A DNA stretch of 57,090 nt from an uncultured Bacteroidales bacterium (GTDB lineage: Bacteria; Bacteroidota; Bacteroidia; Bacteroidales; UBA932), in assembly GCA_944326255.1 (NCBI GenBank), contig CALVDG010000016.1:1-57090 (forward strand), given 5' to 3'. The position numbers and the translations under genes were made by a program. The notes under the pieces are model-generated. The model searched no databases, had not been told where the DNA came from, and worked only from the letters and a program-made list of their open reading frames with translations. This document shows, one piece after another, positions 15,420 through 26,000 of this stretch (positions are counted from its first letter, which is position 1; each line of letters starts with the position of its first letter).

Positions 15420-17324
15420 TTACAGTTTTATGCTTTTTATCGATACGTTGATTCCTTCCTTGTCCAGTCCGTTCAAAAGATCTTCCGCTTCCTGCCGGTC
15501 GTTGAACGGGCCTATTGCGAAGACAGTCTCTCCGTCATCCTGGACTGTGCGGGTGATATCCTTGCCGCTCAGCTGCTGTATGGTGGCGAGCACGGACTGC
15601 GGCAGTGTATGTCCATAGCCGGGCAGGATCACCTGCCAGGCCATATTGGCGGAAGAGGCCGGCTCTTTCGGTGTCTGCTTCTTGCCCTCCATGTTCCGGG
15701 CGGTCTTGACGGAGATGCTCCTGCCGTTGTCAAAGGCTATTATGAACGCTTCGGGGAATCCGTTTTTCCTTACTCTGTTGAGATTGGAGAGAGCCTCCTG
15801 ATAGGTGCCGAACAGGCCGACAGTGTGCAGATATTTGCCGGAGGGCATCCGTGTCACGAATACAGGGCTCATACCCCTGATATCCCTGACGGTGGCGCGG
15901 GATGACAGAACCATGAACTGAATCTGGTATACTATGCCGTCCGGCAGGGTATTGTCTTCCGCAAACTGTCCTTTGTTCCTGCCGAGGATCTTGAAGCTGT
16001 AGTCAAACTCAGGCTCGGGCATCTCCACTATAATATAAGGTATCTTTCCCGGCGCATGTTTACGGAATATATATTCGTTGTCTGTGTCTGTTCCGGTCGG
16101 CAGATCCGCGTTATTTGTCAGCATCTCGTCGTATGATACCGGGATGATGCCCTTTGAAAGAAACTGCATCTCCATTTCCCGTACTTGGGCGCTCACTTCG
16201 TCTATCCGTTTTTTGATGCTCATGGACTCCTGCTCTATGTCCCGTATGATTCCGGCCAGGAATTTCCTGTCTTCGGCGGAGGCGTTCCCGTAGATTCTGC
16301 GGCTTTCTTCTATTTTGTCCAGCTTTTCCTTATGATCGTTCTGCAGTCTGCGCAGCTGGTGTACGAGCAGAGAGTAGCTGTCTGTCTGTGGTGATTTTGC
16401 GGTGTCGGATGCCGTTTCCCCTTTTTCTGTTTCCGGTCTGCTTGAAAATGAGGATATCAGGAGAGGGGATTCATTGTCCTCAAGAGGGGTCTTTACGGGA
16501 GTTGCAATGAATTTCGTTACGTATATCTTGACAGAGTCGCCCTCAGTCTCTCTGTTTGAGACTATGATGGAGCATGAACCTGCCTCGTTGTTGAGGAAGA
16601 GGATGTCATCTCCTGTGGAGGAATAGGGGAATCCCAGGTTCTCAGGGGTACTCCAGTCTTCATTTTCCTCATCCCAGGTGCTGCAGAACAGATCGTAGCC
16701 TCCCATACCGGGCAGACCGTCGGATGCGAAATACAGTGTCTTTCCGTCCTTGCTCAGCACAGGGAATATCTCATTGCCGCTGGAGAGGATATTCTCGCTC
16801 AGAAGGACCGGAACAGTCCATACGACACTGTCCTTGAGGCTGGAAGTGTAGAGATTCCATGCTCCGGATTCATCGGGAGCGGAAAATATGACCCGGCTGC
16901 TTCCTTCCGGCATGTACATTGAGGTGTAGAACCGGTTCGTCCTGTGTCCTGGGGTCTTTATGAAAGGATTGGGCACCGGAATCCAGGAGTTGTCGCTGAA
17001 TTCGTCAATATATAGGAAAAATTCGTTGATACGGAATATGCCGGAAGTAATCTCATCCGGACGTACTATGTACTGCATCATGCTCTCCCCGTTCTGACAT
17101 TCCACTATCCGTTCCATGATTTCAAGCCTGAGGGTCGTGTCCGCTGTCTTGTCAAGTGCTTCGGAGTAATACTCCACGGCCTTTCCGAACTGATAGTTTC
17201 TGTGGAATATACCGGCTCTTCTCAAATCCTCCTCCACCTTATCTCCGCCCTGCTGTGCGTATGCCGTAAGACATATCAGCAGAACTGCCGGGAGTGCCAG
17301 GAAATATTTATATAAGGCAGTCAT
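15420..17324 (-). CDS. Secreted PD40 propeller protein with SPOR-like C-terminal repeats
   Basis: A 634-residue exported protein; ATG 17324 leads into the signal peptide (YFLALPAVLLICLTAYAQQ). An N-terminal TPR-like helical part (FGKAVEYYSEALDKTADTT) is followed by PD40-type beta-propeller strands (PVLSKDGKTLYFASDGLPG) at about 120-270, a coiled coil at about 310-380, and two SPOR-like domains at about 450-550 (IVYQIQFMVLSS, HTVGLFGTYQEALSNLNRV) and 555-634 (WQVILPGYG, FAIGPFNDRQEAEDLL). SPOR domains bind denuded peptidoglycan. It is the first gene of the operon with nfeD and floA. The architecture resembles PorE-like envelope proteins without the OmpA domain; function is inferred only. Confidence 0.75.
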   Translation of the reverse strand: MTALYKYFLALPAVLLICLTAYAQQGGDKVEEDLRRAGIFHRNYQFGKAVEYYSEALDKTADTTLRLEIMERIVECQNGESMMQYIVRPDEITSGIFRINEFFLYIDEFSDNSWIPVPNPFIKTPGHRTNRFYTSMYMPEGSSRVIFSAPDESGAWNLYTSSLKDSVVWTVPVLLSENILSSGNEIFPVLSKDGKTLYFASDGLPGMGGYDLFCSTWDEENEDWSTPENLGFPYSSTGDDILFLNNEAGSCSIIVSNRETEGDSVKIYVTKFIATPVKTPLEDNESPLLISSFSSRPETEKGETASDTAKSPQTDSYSLLVHQLRRLQNDHKEKLDKIEESRRIYGNASAEDRKFLAGIIRDIEQESMSIKKRIDEVSAQVREMEMQFLSKGIIPVSYDEMLTNNADLPTGTDTDNEYIFRKHAPGKIPYIIVEMPEPEFDYSFKILGRNKGQFAEDNTLPDGIVYQIQFMVLSSRATVRDIRGMSPVFVTRMPSGKYLHTVGLFGTYQEALSNLNRVRKNGFPEAFIIAFDNGRSISVKTARNMEGKKQTPKEPASSANMAWQVILPGYGHTLPQSVLATIQQLSGKDITRTVQDDGETVFAIGPFNDRQEAEDLLNGLDKEGINVSIKSIKL

Positions 17325-17342
17325 ATTCAAATTTAAGGTGAA

Positions 17343-17350
17343 CAAAATTA
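17343..17350 (-). promoter_or_regulatory. -7 promoter element of the propeller/SPOR-nfeD-floA operon
   Basis: TAATTTTG on the minus strand, 18 bp before the ATG at 17324. Confidence 0.55.
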
Positions 17351-17380
17351 CTAAATACTTTACAAATAAGAAAAAAATAG

Positions 17381-17388
17381 TACTTTTG
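17381..17388 (+). promoter_or_regulatory. -7 promoter element of secDF
   Basis: TACTTTTG, giving a leader of about 60 nt before the ATG at 17451. It is arranged divergently with the minus-strand promoter at 17343-17350. Confidence 0.6.
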
Positions 17389-17450
17389 TACCCTCATTTT
17401 TATGCAAACTAGAAAAACATTGTTTTAGAAAGTTTAAAAAAAGAATTGAT

Positions 17451-20400
17451 ATGCAAAGTAAAGGTGCCATTTCTCTATTGGCGGTATTGATCGCTCTGGC
17501 CTGCCTGTATCAGCTCTCTTTCACAGCCGTTTCTGTCATTCAGCAGAACAAGGCTGACAAGTTTGCCGAGGCAGCTGTCATGGCCGAGCAGCAGAAACCC
17601 TCCTTCGCGGAGGTATCTGAGCTGGATAAGGCTTATTATCTGGACTCTATCAGAAAAGAAAGGAACAGGTATTACATCGACTCTGTAAGTGCCGAGAAGA
17701 TATATCTCGGCCATACTTACAAAGAGGTGCAGGAGAAGGAGATCAATCTGGGTCTTGACCTCAAGGGCGGTATGAACGTCATGCTGGAGGTTCAGCTGAG
17801 CGACCTTGTAAGGGCATTGTCCAACTACAACACCTCCCCCGAGTTCGAGCAGGCTCTCGCCCTGGCTAAGGAGAGAGAGACGGCATCCGGCGGAAACACC
17901 GACTTCATCACCCTTTTCCATGAGGCATGGAACGAGGTTGCTCCCGGACAGAGACTTTCCCAGATATTCGGTACCATCGACCTCAGGGACAGGATCAATG
18001 CCCAGAGTTCCAACGACGAGGTCATCGCAGTGATCCGCGAGCAGGCTGAAAGTGCTGTCGCCAACTCGTTCAACGTGCTGCGTAACCGTATTGACCGTTT
18101 CGGAGTGACATCCCCCAATATCCAGAGGCTCGGAACATCCAGCCGCATACTTGTGGAACTGCCTGGCGTTAAGGAGCCCGAGCGTGTCCGCAAGCTCCTC
18201 CAGGGAACGGCTTCCCTTGAGTTCTGGACAACTTATGAGAATCCCGAGGTGTTCCGCTATCTCCAGGAAGTAAACACTATCGTAAAGGATATGCAGGCCG
18301 GTGAGGAGACACCGGTTGCGGAGAATAATACTGAGGTTGCCGGACAGACATCGGAGGCTGAGAATACAGGTCTTGACGAGCTCGTTGCCGAGCTGGAGCA
18401 GCAGGAGGACTCACTCTCTTCCGACGAGCTCAACTTCGCCAGGAACAATCCGTTCTTCTACGCCCTCAATCCTTCGATGTACAACGGTCAGCTGATGCCC
18501 GGTCCCGTGATCGGTATCGCTCACTACAGGGATACGGCCAAGATCAACAACTGGCTCAGACTGCCTCAGGTGAAGGCGGCACTGCCCGCTGACCTCGTTC
18601 CTATGTGGACAGTCAAGCCTGCTGCCGAATATCCCGGCGGCAACTACTATCAGCTTGTGGCCATCAAGGTCAATACCCGTGACGGCAAGGCTCCCCTTGA
18701 TGGAGGAGTGGTTTCCGATGCACGTGTAGCATACAACAACATGGGCGGTCAGCCTGAGGTGGACATGGCCATGAATGCCGAGGGCGCCCAGACATGGGCC
18801 CGCCTGACAGCCGACAACATCGGCAGGAGCATAGCCATCGTGCTTGACGGCATGGTGTACTCGTTCCCCCGCGTCAATACAGAGATTACCGGAGGCCGCT
18901 CCGTAATCTCCGGCAGCTTCACCATCGAGGAGGCTACTGACCTTGCCAACGTGCTCAACTCCGGTAAGCTGCCCGCTCCCGCCACCATCGTTCAGGAGCA
19001 GGTCGTAGGTCCGTCACTCGGTAGCGCGTCCATCCAGGCAGGTATGATATCCTTCGTGATAGCCTTCCTCTGCGTGCTGCTTTATATGATTATCTTCTAC
19101 AAGGGCGCAGGTATTGCGGCCGACACGGCGCTGCTGTGCAACGTGCTCTTCCTCTTCGGTGCCCTTGCATCCTTCGGAGCGGTCCTCACCCTTCCCGGTA
19201 TCGCCGGTCTGGTGCTGACTCTCGGTATGGCGGTGGACGCCAACGTGATCATCTACGAGCGTGTCAAGGAGGAACTCCGTGCCGGCAAGGCTCTCCGTCT
19301 GGCTGTGTCCGAGGGTTATAAGCACGCTTACTCAGCGATTATCGACGGTAACCTTACCACCATCATCACCGGTCTGGTGCTCTTCTTCTTCGGTTCCGGT
19401 CCTGTACAGGGCTTCGCCACCACACTGGTTATCGGTATCATCACCTCCATGCTGACATCGATATTCATCTCCAGACTTATCTTCGAGGCCCGTCTGAGCC
19501 GTGGCAAGAACATCTCGTTCTACACCAAGTTCTCCAAGGACTTCCTGCAGCATACCCACGTGGATTTCGTCAAGATACGTAAATACGCCTATATTATCTC
19601 CACCGTGCTGGTGCTGATAAGTGTCGGCTCCATCATCTTCAAGGGCTTCACCTACGGTGTGGACTTCACTGGCGGCCGTACCTATGTAGTACGTTTTGAC
19701 CAGGATGTGGCTGCTGAGGACATCAGGGCATCTGTCCTGGATGCATTCGGCGAGGGCGTTGAGGTCAAGCAGTTCGGAGGTGCCAGCCAGATGAAGATTA
19801 CCACCACCTACATGATTGAGGACCAGAGCACCGAGACTGACGCTGTTGTAGACCACATGCTGTACGAGGCTCTGAAGGAGTACTTCGTCAACCCCATCAC
19901 ATACGACCAGTTCATCTCGACTTTGGAGAACCCCAACGGTATCATCCAGTCCGACAAGGTAGGTCCTACTATCGCGAACGACATGAAGCGTGACTCCCTC
20001 ATAGCGGTGGCCATCGCCCTCTTCGCAATCTTCGCCTACATCGCAGTCCGCTTCAAGGGCTGGACATGGGGTCTCGGAGGAGTTGTCTCCACAGCGCATG
20101 ACGCTATCCTGACAGTCGGCTTCTTCTCACTGTTCACCGGAGTGCTTCCGTTCACCCTCGACGTGGACCAGACCTTCATCGCCGCAGTGCTGACGATTAT
20201 CGGTTACTCCATCAACGACAGTGTGATTATCTTCGACAGGATCCGTGAGTACCGCAAGCTCTATCCCAAACGCGAGCTGTACCAGAATATCAACGACGCT
20301 ATCAACAGCACCCTTGCCCGTACCGTCAACACATCGGGTACCACCTTCATCGTGATGCTCGCCATCGCCATCTTCGGCGGCGAGGTGATCAGGGGCTTCG

Positions 20401-20531
20401 CAGTTGCCCTGCTCGTCGGTATCTTAGTAGGTACTTACTCTTCGGTATTCGTAGGTACGCCTATCATGTACGACCTGTCGCTGCGCAAGGCCCGCAAGGA
20501 AGCCAAAAAGCTTCAGGCCGCCGGCAAATAG
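17451..20531 (+). CDS. secDF: Protein translocase subunit SecDF (fused)
   Basis: A 1026-residue inner-membrane protein that uses the proton motive force to pull secreted proteins through SecYEG. SecD occupies about residues 1-640: N-terminal TM, GLDLKGGMNVMLEVQ, the P1 domain with RNRIDRFGVTSPNIQ, then five TMs with GMAVDANVIIYERVKEELR. SecF follows from about 680 (YGVDFTGGRTYVVRF; GYSINDSVIIFDRIREY). The fused form is normal in Bacteroidota. An acidic insertion (about residues 275-325, EEQ-rich) lies in the SecD periplasmic part. A strong terminator follows. Confidence 0.97.
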   Translation: MQSKGAISLLAVLIALACLYQLSFTAVSVIQQNKADKFAEAAVMAEQQKPSFAEVSELDKAYYLDSIRKERNRYYIDSVSAEKIYLGHTYKEVQEKEINLGLDLKGGMNVMLEVQLSDLVRALSNYNTSPEFEQALALAKERETASGGNTDFITLFHEAWNEVAPGQRLSQIFGTIDLRDRINAQSSNDEVIAVIREQAESAVANSFNVLRNRIDRFGVTSPNIQRLGTSSRILVELPGVKEPERVRKLLQGTASLEFWTTYENPEVFRYLQEVNTIVKDMQAGEETPVAENNTEVAGQTSEAENTGLDELVAELEQQEDSLSSDELNFARNNPFFYALNPSMYNGQLMPGPVIGIAHYRDTAKINNWLRLPQVKAALPADLVPMWTVKPAAEYPGGNYYQLVAIKVNTRDGKAPLDGGVVSDARVAYNNMGGQPEVDMAMNAEGAQTWARLTADNIGRSIAIVLDGMVYSFPRVNTEITGGRSVISGSFTIEEATDLANVLNSGKLPAPATIVQEQVVGPSLGSASIQAGMISFVIAFLCVLLYMIIFYKGAGIAADTALLCNVLFLFGALASFGAVLTLPGIAGLVLTLGMAVDANVIIYERVKEELRAGKALRLAVSEGYKHAYSAIIDGNLTTIITGLVLFFFGSGPVQGFATTLVIGIITSMLTSIFISRLIFEARLSRGKNISFYTKFSKDFLQHTHVDFVKIRKYAYIISTVLVLISVGSIIFKGFTYGVDFTGGRTYVVRFDQDVAAEDIRASVLDAFGEGVEVKQFGGASQMKITTTYMIEDQSTETDAVVDHMLYEALKEYFVNPITYDQFISTLENPNGIIQSDKVGPTIANDMKRDSLIAVAIALFAIFAYIAVRFKGWTWGLGGVVSTAHDAILTVGFFSLFTGVLPFTLDVDQTFIAAVLTIIGYSINDSVIIFDRIREYRKLYPKRELYQNINDAINSTLARTVNTSGTTFIVMLAIAIFGGEVIRGFAVALLVGILVGTYSSVFVGTPIMYDLSLRKARKEAKKLQAAGK

Positions 20532-20556
20532 CAACTGATATCCGGTACTAAGATAG

Positions 20557-20598
20557 ATTCCCGGGATGAGTCCAGTATTCGTCCCGGGAATTTTATTG
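20557..20598 (+). terminator. Intrinsic terminator of secDF
   Basis: Ten-bp stem ATTCCCGGGA (20557-20566) / TCCCGGGAAT (20582-20591) followed by TTTATTG. Confidence 0.85.
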
Positions 20599-20651
20599 TC
20601 TCCTTTGCTATTTCTTTTTAAAATTTTGGGCGGAGTTGTTGCAATTATTCG

Positions 20652-20659
20652 TAATTTTG
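20652..20659 (+). promoter_or_regulatory. -7 promoter element of tnaA
   Basis: TAATTTTG, 27 bp before the ATG at 20687. The leader is too short for a tnaC-type regulatory peptide. Confidence 0.6.
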
Positions 20660-20686
20660 GGGATAACTTTTAAAAATTGATATTTT

Positions 20687-22069
20687 ATGGAACTTCCTTT
20701 TGCAGAATCGTACAGAATCAAGATGGTGGAGACCATCAGAAAAAGCACCCGCGAGGAGCGCGAGAAATGGATTAAAGAGGCCAAGTACAACCTCTTCCTG
20801 CTGAAGAGCGACTATGTATTCATCGACCTGCTGACCGACTCCGGTACAGGCGCCATGAGCGACAAGCAGTGGGCCGCCATCATGGAGGGCGACGAGAGCT
20901 ACGCCGGCGCACGTTCTTTCTACAGACTGAAAGACACTATCGAGATGCTGACCGGTCTGCCCTACGTACTGCCTTCGCATCAGGGCCGTGCAGCTGAGAA
21001 CGTGCTTTTCTCAAGCATCGTAAAAGAGGGTGATATCCTTCCCGGCAACTCCCATTTCGACACCACCAAGGGACATATCGAGTACCGTAAGGCAGTGGCT
21101 CTGGACTGCACCATCAAGGAGGCGGCCAATACCGAGCTGGAGATTCCCTTCAAGGGCAACATGGATCTGGAGAAGCTTGAGGAAGTGCTCAAGACCACTC
21201 CCCGCGAGAAGATACCGTGCGTAGTGCTGACCGTCACCAACAACACCGCCGGCGGACAGCCCGTATCCATGGAGAACATCAAGGGCGTATCCGCTCTGTG
21301 TAAGAAATACGGTGTCAAGCTGCTTATGGACTCCGCACGTTTCGCCGAGAACGCCTACTTCATCAAGACCCGTGAGAAGGGCTATGAGAACAAGACCATC
21401 CGCGAGATTGTCCATGAGATGTATGAGGGCGCTGACTATATGACCATGTCGGCCAAGAAGGACGCTATCGTCAACATCGGCGGTTTCGTGGCCTTCCGTG
21501 ACGAGGCTGATATGCGCAAGGCCCAGATGTTCACCATCATGAACGAGGGCTTCCTGACCTACGGCGGTATGGCCGGCCGCGACATGAACGCACTGGCTCA
21601 GGGTCTGCTCGAGGGTACCGAGTTCGAGTACCTGGAGACCCGTATCAACCAGGTGGCCTACCTCGGCAAGAAGCTGGACGAGTACGGAGTGCCTTACCAG
21701 AGGCCTGCCGGTGGACACGCCATCTTCCTCGACGCCAAGAAGATCCTGACTCATCTTCCCAAGGAGGAGTTTATCGCTCAGACCCTCGGTATCGAGCTCT
21801 ATCTCGAGGCCGGTATCCGCGGTGTGGAGATCGGCTCGCTGCTCGCAGACCGTGACCCTGTTACCCGTGAGAACCGTTATCCCGCTCTGGAGCTGCTCCG
21901 TCTGGCCATCCCCCGCAGGGTGTACACCAACAACCACATGGACTACATCGCAGCCGCAGCCAAGAACGTCTACGACCGCCGCGAGTCCATTACACGCGGT
22001 TACAAGATCGTCAAGGAACTGCCTATCATGAGGCACTTCACCATCGAGCTTGACAGGGCTGACAGATAG
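20687..22069 (+). CDS. tnaA: Tryptophanase
   Basis: A 460-residue PLP enzyme that splits tryptophan to indole, pyruvate and ammonia. The PLP lysine is in MSAKKDA (Lys 257 or 258). The fold is close to tyrosine phenol-lyase (MSDKQWAAIM, GGMAGRDM), so specificity was checked by sequence: the substrate-pocket segment reads AGIRGVEIGS, the Val/Ile pattern of tryptophanase instead of the Met/Arg pair of tyrosine phenol-lyase, and HFDTTKGH has the tryptophanase Asp where the lyase has Thr. The start follows the promoter directly. No TnaC leader or TnaB permease is adjacent. The next gene starts 7 bp after the stop. Confidence 0.92.
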   Translation: MELPFAESYRIKMVETIRKSTREEREKWIKEAKYNLFLLKSDYVFIDLLTDSGTGAMSDKQWAAIMEGDESYAGARSFYRLKDTIEMLTGLPYVLPSHQGRAAENVLFSSIVKEGDILPGNSHFDTTKGHIEYRKAVALDCTIKEAANTELEIPFKGNMDLEKLEEVLKTTPREKIPCVVLTVTNNTAGGQPVSMENIKGVSALCKKYGVKLLMDSARFAENAYFIKTREKGYENKTIREIVHEMYEGADYMTMSAKKDAIVNIGGFVAFRDEADMRKAQMFTIMNEGFLTYGGMAGRDMNALAQGLLEGTEFEYLETRINQVAYLGKKLDEYGVPYQRPAGGHAIFLDAKKILTHLPKEEFIAQTLGIELYLEAGIRGVEIGSLLADRDPVTRENRYPALELLRLAIPRRVYTNNHMDYIAAAAKNVYDRRESITRGYKIVKELPIMRHFTIELDRADR

Positions 22070-22076
22070 CGGACGG

Positions 22077-23033
22077 ATGGACACAGGAGAGATTCTGGAG
22101 GTCTTCCGCTACCAGTATGACTGTTGCCCGCATTACCGCAGATATGCGGATCTGCTGGGAGTCACGCCGGAGGGATTGACCGGTATATCAGACATACCTT
22201 TCCTGCCCATACGCTTCTTCAAGCAATATGACATCATATCTTCTGCGGACCCGTCTGCGGTGCCGCAGAAGATTTTTTATAGCAGTTCCACGACGGGACA
22301 GACTCCGTCAAGGCACTGCGTGCTGGACATATCGCTTTACGAGGAGAGTTTTCTGGGCGGATTCAGGCAGTTCTACGGTGAGCCGGAGGATTATGTCATT
22401 CTGGCCCTGCTGCCGTCCTATCTGGAGCGGGAGGGCTCGTCGCTGGTCTATATGGCGGACCGTCTTATAAGGGAAAGCGGACGGCCCGAGAGCGGCTACT
22501 ACCTCTATGACCATGACCGTCTTTTCAGCACTCTTACAGAGTTGCGGCAGAGAGGGCAGAGGACTCTGCTGCTCGGTGTGGCCTTCGCCCTGCTGGATTT
22601 TACTGAAAAGTACAGTCTTGAAGGGCCTAATGATTCATGGCTTACGGTCATGGAGACCGGAGGCATGAAGGGACGGAGGGAGGAACTTTCCAGGGAAGAA
22701 CTGCACAGCCGTCTGTCTGAGGGATTCGGCTTGCAGGCCATACATTCGGAATACGGGATGTGCGAGTTGCTTTCGCAGGCCTATTCCAAGGGGGACGGAG
22801 TGTTCCGTACACCGGACTGGATGAGGGTAATCATCCGCGATATCAACGACCCGTTCAGGGATGCGGCTCCGGGGGAGCGCGGCATCATCAATATCATCGA
22901 TCTGGCCAACCGCAACTCATGCTCGTTCATCGAGACCGAGGATGTCGGCAGAGTATGGCCGGACGGCTCCTTCACCGTCGAGGGACGGCTTAAAGGGGCC
23001 GAACGGCGCGGCTGCAATATGCTTATCGAATAA
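22077..23033 (+). CDS. LuxE/PaaK-like acyl-activating enzyme
   Basis: A 318-residue protein of the LuxE acyl-protein synthetase / adenylate-forming group. Visible features are DIPFLPIRFFKQYDI near the N-terminus, the nucleotide-binding loop YSSSTTGQTPSRH, the glycine-containing METGGMKGRREE, and the EYGMCELLSQAY motif. It would activate a carboxylic acid as an adenylate and pass it to a carrier, as LuxE does for fatty acids, but no LuxC/LuxD partner or acyl carrier is nearby. ATG 22077 avoids the overlap with tnaA that an upstream start (22050) would give. It is likely cotranscribed with tnaA. Its stop abuts the stop of the convergent DUF2723 gene with no space. Confidence 0.8.
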   Translation: MDTGEILEVFRYQYDCCPHYRRYADLLGVTPEGLTGISDIPFLPIRFFKQYDIISSADPSAVPQKIFYSSSTTGQTPSRHCVLDISLYEESFLGGFRQFYGEPEDYVILALLPSYLEREGSSLVYMADRLIRESGRPESGYYLYDHDRLFSTLTELRQRGQRTLLLGVAFALLDFTEKYSLEGPNDSWLTVMETGGMKGRREELSREELHSRLSEGFGLQAIHSEYGMCELLSQAYSKGDGVFRTPDWMRVIIRDINDPFRDAAPGERGIINIIDLANRNSCSFIETEDVGRVWPDGSFTVEGRLKGAERRGCNMLIE

Positions 23034-26000
23034 TCAGACAGCGGAGTTGAAGAAGTCTTCAAGGGCCTGGGAGTATTCCCGGGCCTTTTCTGTATCTGCC
23101 TGGTTCACTATATCGACAGCGTACTGATAGAACTGGAAGTTGCTTTCCAGATCGGTGCGGGAGAGTACGGAGCCATGGAACGGTCTGGAGAACAGTACGA
23201 TGGCATCCATCGTCTCGTTGATGAATCTGTCAGCCAGGTCAAGACCTTTCTCTTTCTCGCCGCATTTGATGTACAGTTCTATGGCACTGAGCACCATCCA
23301 TTCGTTGACGTAGCGCACTGCGGCTGAGGAGTTGAGCGGGAAGTTCCTGTCGGGGAAAGTCTCCTGCATCCGGTCGAGCAGCTGTACGGCTTTCTCTTTC
23401 TCGCCCTTGTCGTACAGGGCCAGCGCGGTCTGGACGAAGATGAATCTGTGGGACTGGACTCCGTTGAATGTGGACAGATTCTGATAGTCCACGAAGAAGT
23501 CGTCGGCGAAGCGGTCCAGTCTGAAGACGTTCATAAGCCTGTCATAGAGGGCATCTGTGTCCACCTGGCTTACGTTGGTCAGGGACAGGCTGCTCTTGAT
23601 GGGCACGAACTTATAGGTATAGCCGTCCAGCTGGAGATAGTCCCGTATGCCTATCTCCAGGGAGCCTCCCTGGGTCATGAAGTAGATGGGACGGTCCCAG
23701 TCGTAGTTGGCCAGCATGTCGAGTATCATCAGCTCGGTCTTGTCCAGGAATCTCTTGTCTGCGGGTATCTCCAGGCATACGGTGTCCAGTATCTTGTCAT
23801 AATCGCACTCGGGTACTATGCCGTATTTCATGACGTTCTCCTTGTTGACCGGTATCAGCAGCTTTCTGGCCGCCAGGAAACTCTCCTGACTGCCGTATAT
23901 GTTGACCTTGACGCGGGGATCGTTGAAGAGGTCGATGGCATCCTTGAGCAGGATGGGACGGTTGACACGGTCTATGATGTTGACGTAGTCGTTGGTGCCG
24001 TACAGGTAGTTGATGCGCTTTGTGGTGAACTTTATCGGCTCTGCATCGTACTGTTTCCACTGCATCTGGTCGATGTACCAGTCAATGCCCAGCAGCGATG
24101 TGTTCATCACCCTGGCATCCAGGCGCACGCCCTCTACCTCCTGGATGTACCACAGAGGGAATGTGTCATTGTCTCCGTGGGTCACGAGGATGGCCTGGGG
24201 GTCTGTGGACATAAAGTAGTTGTAGGCCATGTCGTGGGCCGTGTATCTGTTGCTGCGGTCGTGGTCGTCCCAGTTCTCGGCGGCCATGAGGACGGGTACT
24301 CCGAGCAGTACGACGCTGACAGCGACTGCGGTCACTTTTTCAGGGATATGTATCTTCGAGAAAGGCTTGCGCAGCCAGTCATAGACGGCCATGACTGCCA
24401 GGCCTATCCATATGGCGAATACGTAGAAGCTGCCGGCATAGGCGTAGTCCCTCTCGCGTACCTGATAAGGAGACTGATTGAGGTACAGGATGATGGCGAT
24501 GCCCGTGAGGAAGAAGAGCAGGAAGGTGATCCACCAGTTTCGCTTGTCCTTGCCCAGCTGGAAGAGCAGGCCGATGATACCCAGCAGCAGCGGCAGCATG
24601 TAGTAATGGTTCTTGGCCTTGTTGTGTATGATGTAGTCCGGACCTTCGGACTGGTCTCCCAGTCTGGCCCTGTCAATGAAGTCTATGCCGCACTCCCAGT
24701 TGCCGGATATCGGGTCTCCGGGCACCTGGCCGTGCAGGTCGTTCTGCCTTCCGGCAAAGTTCCACATGAAGTAGCGCATATACATCCAGTTGAACTGGTA
24801 GTCGAAGAAGAACTTGAGATTGTCCCCGAATGTGGGCATCTTCTCCTTTGTGCCCGGAATGACCTTGCCGCGGTCCTGGGTGTAGCTCTTGTAGAACCGG
24901 ATATGCGAAGGGTCCTTGCTGTGCATCCTGGGGAAGAACATCTTGCTGTCGGATGCGTAGACATAGTCTATGGGGTTGGTGGTCTTGTGGTATTTGCCGT
25001 CCAGCTTGGTGTAGTATGATGATTCCTTATAATCAATAGGTACTGATGCGAATGTGGGTCCGTATACAAGAGGGGTGCTGCCGTACTGCTCGCGGCCCAG
25101 ATATTTGACGAGGGCGAACGGGTTGTCCGGCTGTCCCTCGTTGGTGGGAGTGTTGTTGGCCGAGCGGATGACCACCATCGCGAAGGCCGAGTAGCCGATG
25201 ACTATCATCGTGAAGCAGAGCATGACGGTGTTCCAGATATGCTTTCCCTTCTTCCGGGTGAAATATATGGCCCAGAAGCTGAGGGCGAGCAGTGCTAGGA
25301 CGAAAAATGCCGCTCCGGTGTTGAAAGGCAGGTTGAATACATTGACGAACAGCAGGTCGAACAGCGCGGCTATCTTCGGCAGGTAGGGGATGATGCCCCA
25401 GAGCACTACGGCCAGTATGACCGCTGAGACGGCGAATACTCCGACGCAGCCCCAGGTGGTGACTTTCGTCGCTTTCTTGTAGTAGTAGACAAATGCTATC
25501 GCGGGTATGGTCAGCAGGTTGAGCAGGTGTACTCCGATGGAAAGTCCCATCAGGAATGCAATGGCCACGATCCAGCGGTCAGCGTATTCGGTGTCGGCCT
25601 GTTCCTCCCATTTGAGGATCATCCAGAACACGACAGCGGTGAAGAGAGAGGACATGGCGTACACCTCGGCCTCGACAGCGGAGAACCAGAAGGTATCGGA
25701 CCAGCAGTAAGCGAGGGCTCCGACTACTCCGGCTCCGATAAGGGAGAGGGCCTCTCCTGCGGACAGGACTCTGTTTCCGCCGTTTTTCTCAATGATGCGG
25801 CGTCCCAGATGGACTATGGTCAGGTACAGGAAGAATATGGTGAATGCAGAGCAGAGGGCACTCATGATATTGACCGCCATGGCCGCATGTTCCGGAGAGG
25901 CGAACATGGTGAAGAACCGGGCTATCATCTGGAACACCGGGTTGCCGGGGGCGTGTCCCACTTCCAGTTTGTAGGATGAGGCGATGAACTCGCCGCAGTC

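Noticed and set aside
20687..22069. Tyrosine phenol-lyase as the identity of the PLP enzyme
   Set aside because: Overall similarity is high, but the pocket segment GVEIG and the Asp in HFDTTKGH follow tryptophanase.
23448..25019. 523-codon open frame on the plus strand
   Set aside because: Lies entirely opposite the DUF2723 gene. Its translation is dominated by Val, Gly, His and Gln without any domain, as expected for the mirror of a G/C-rich coding strand.
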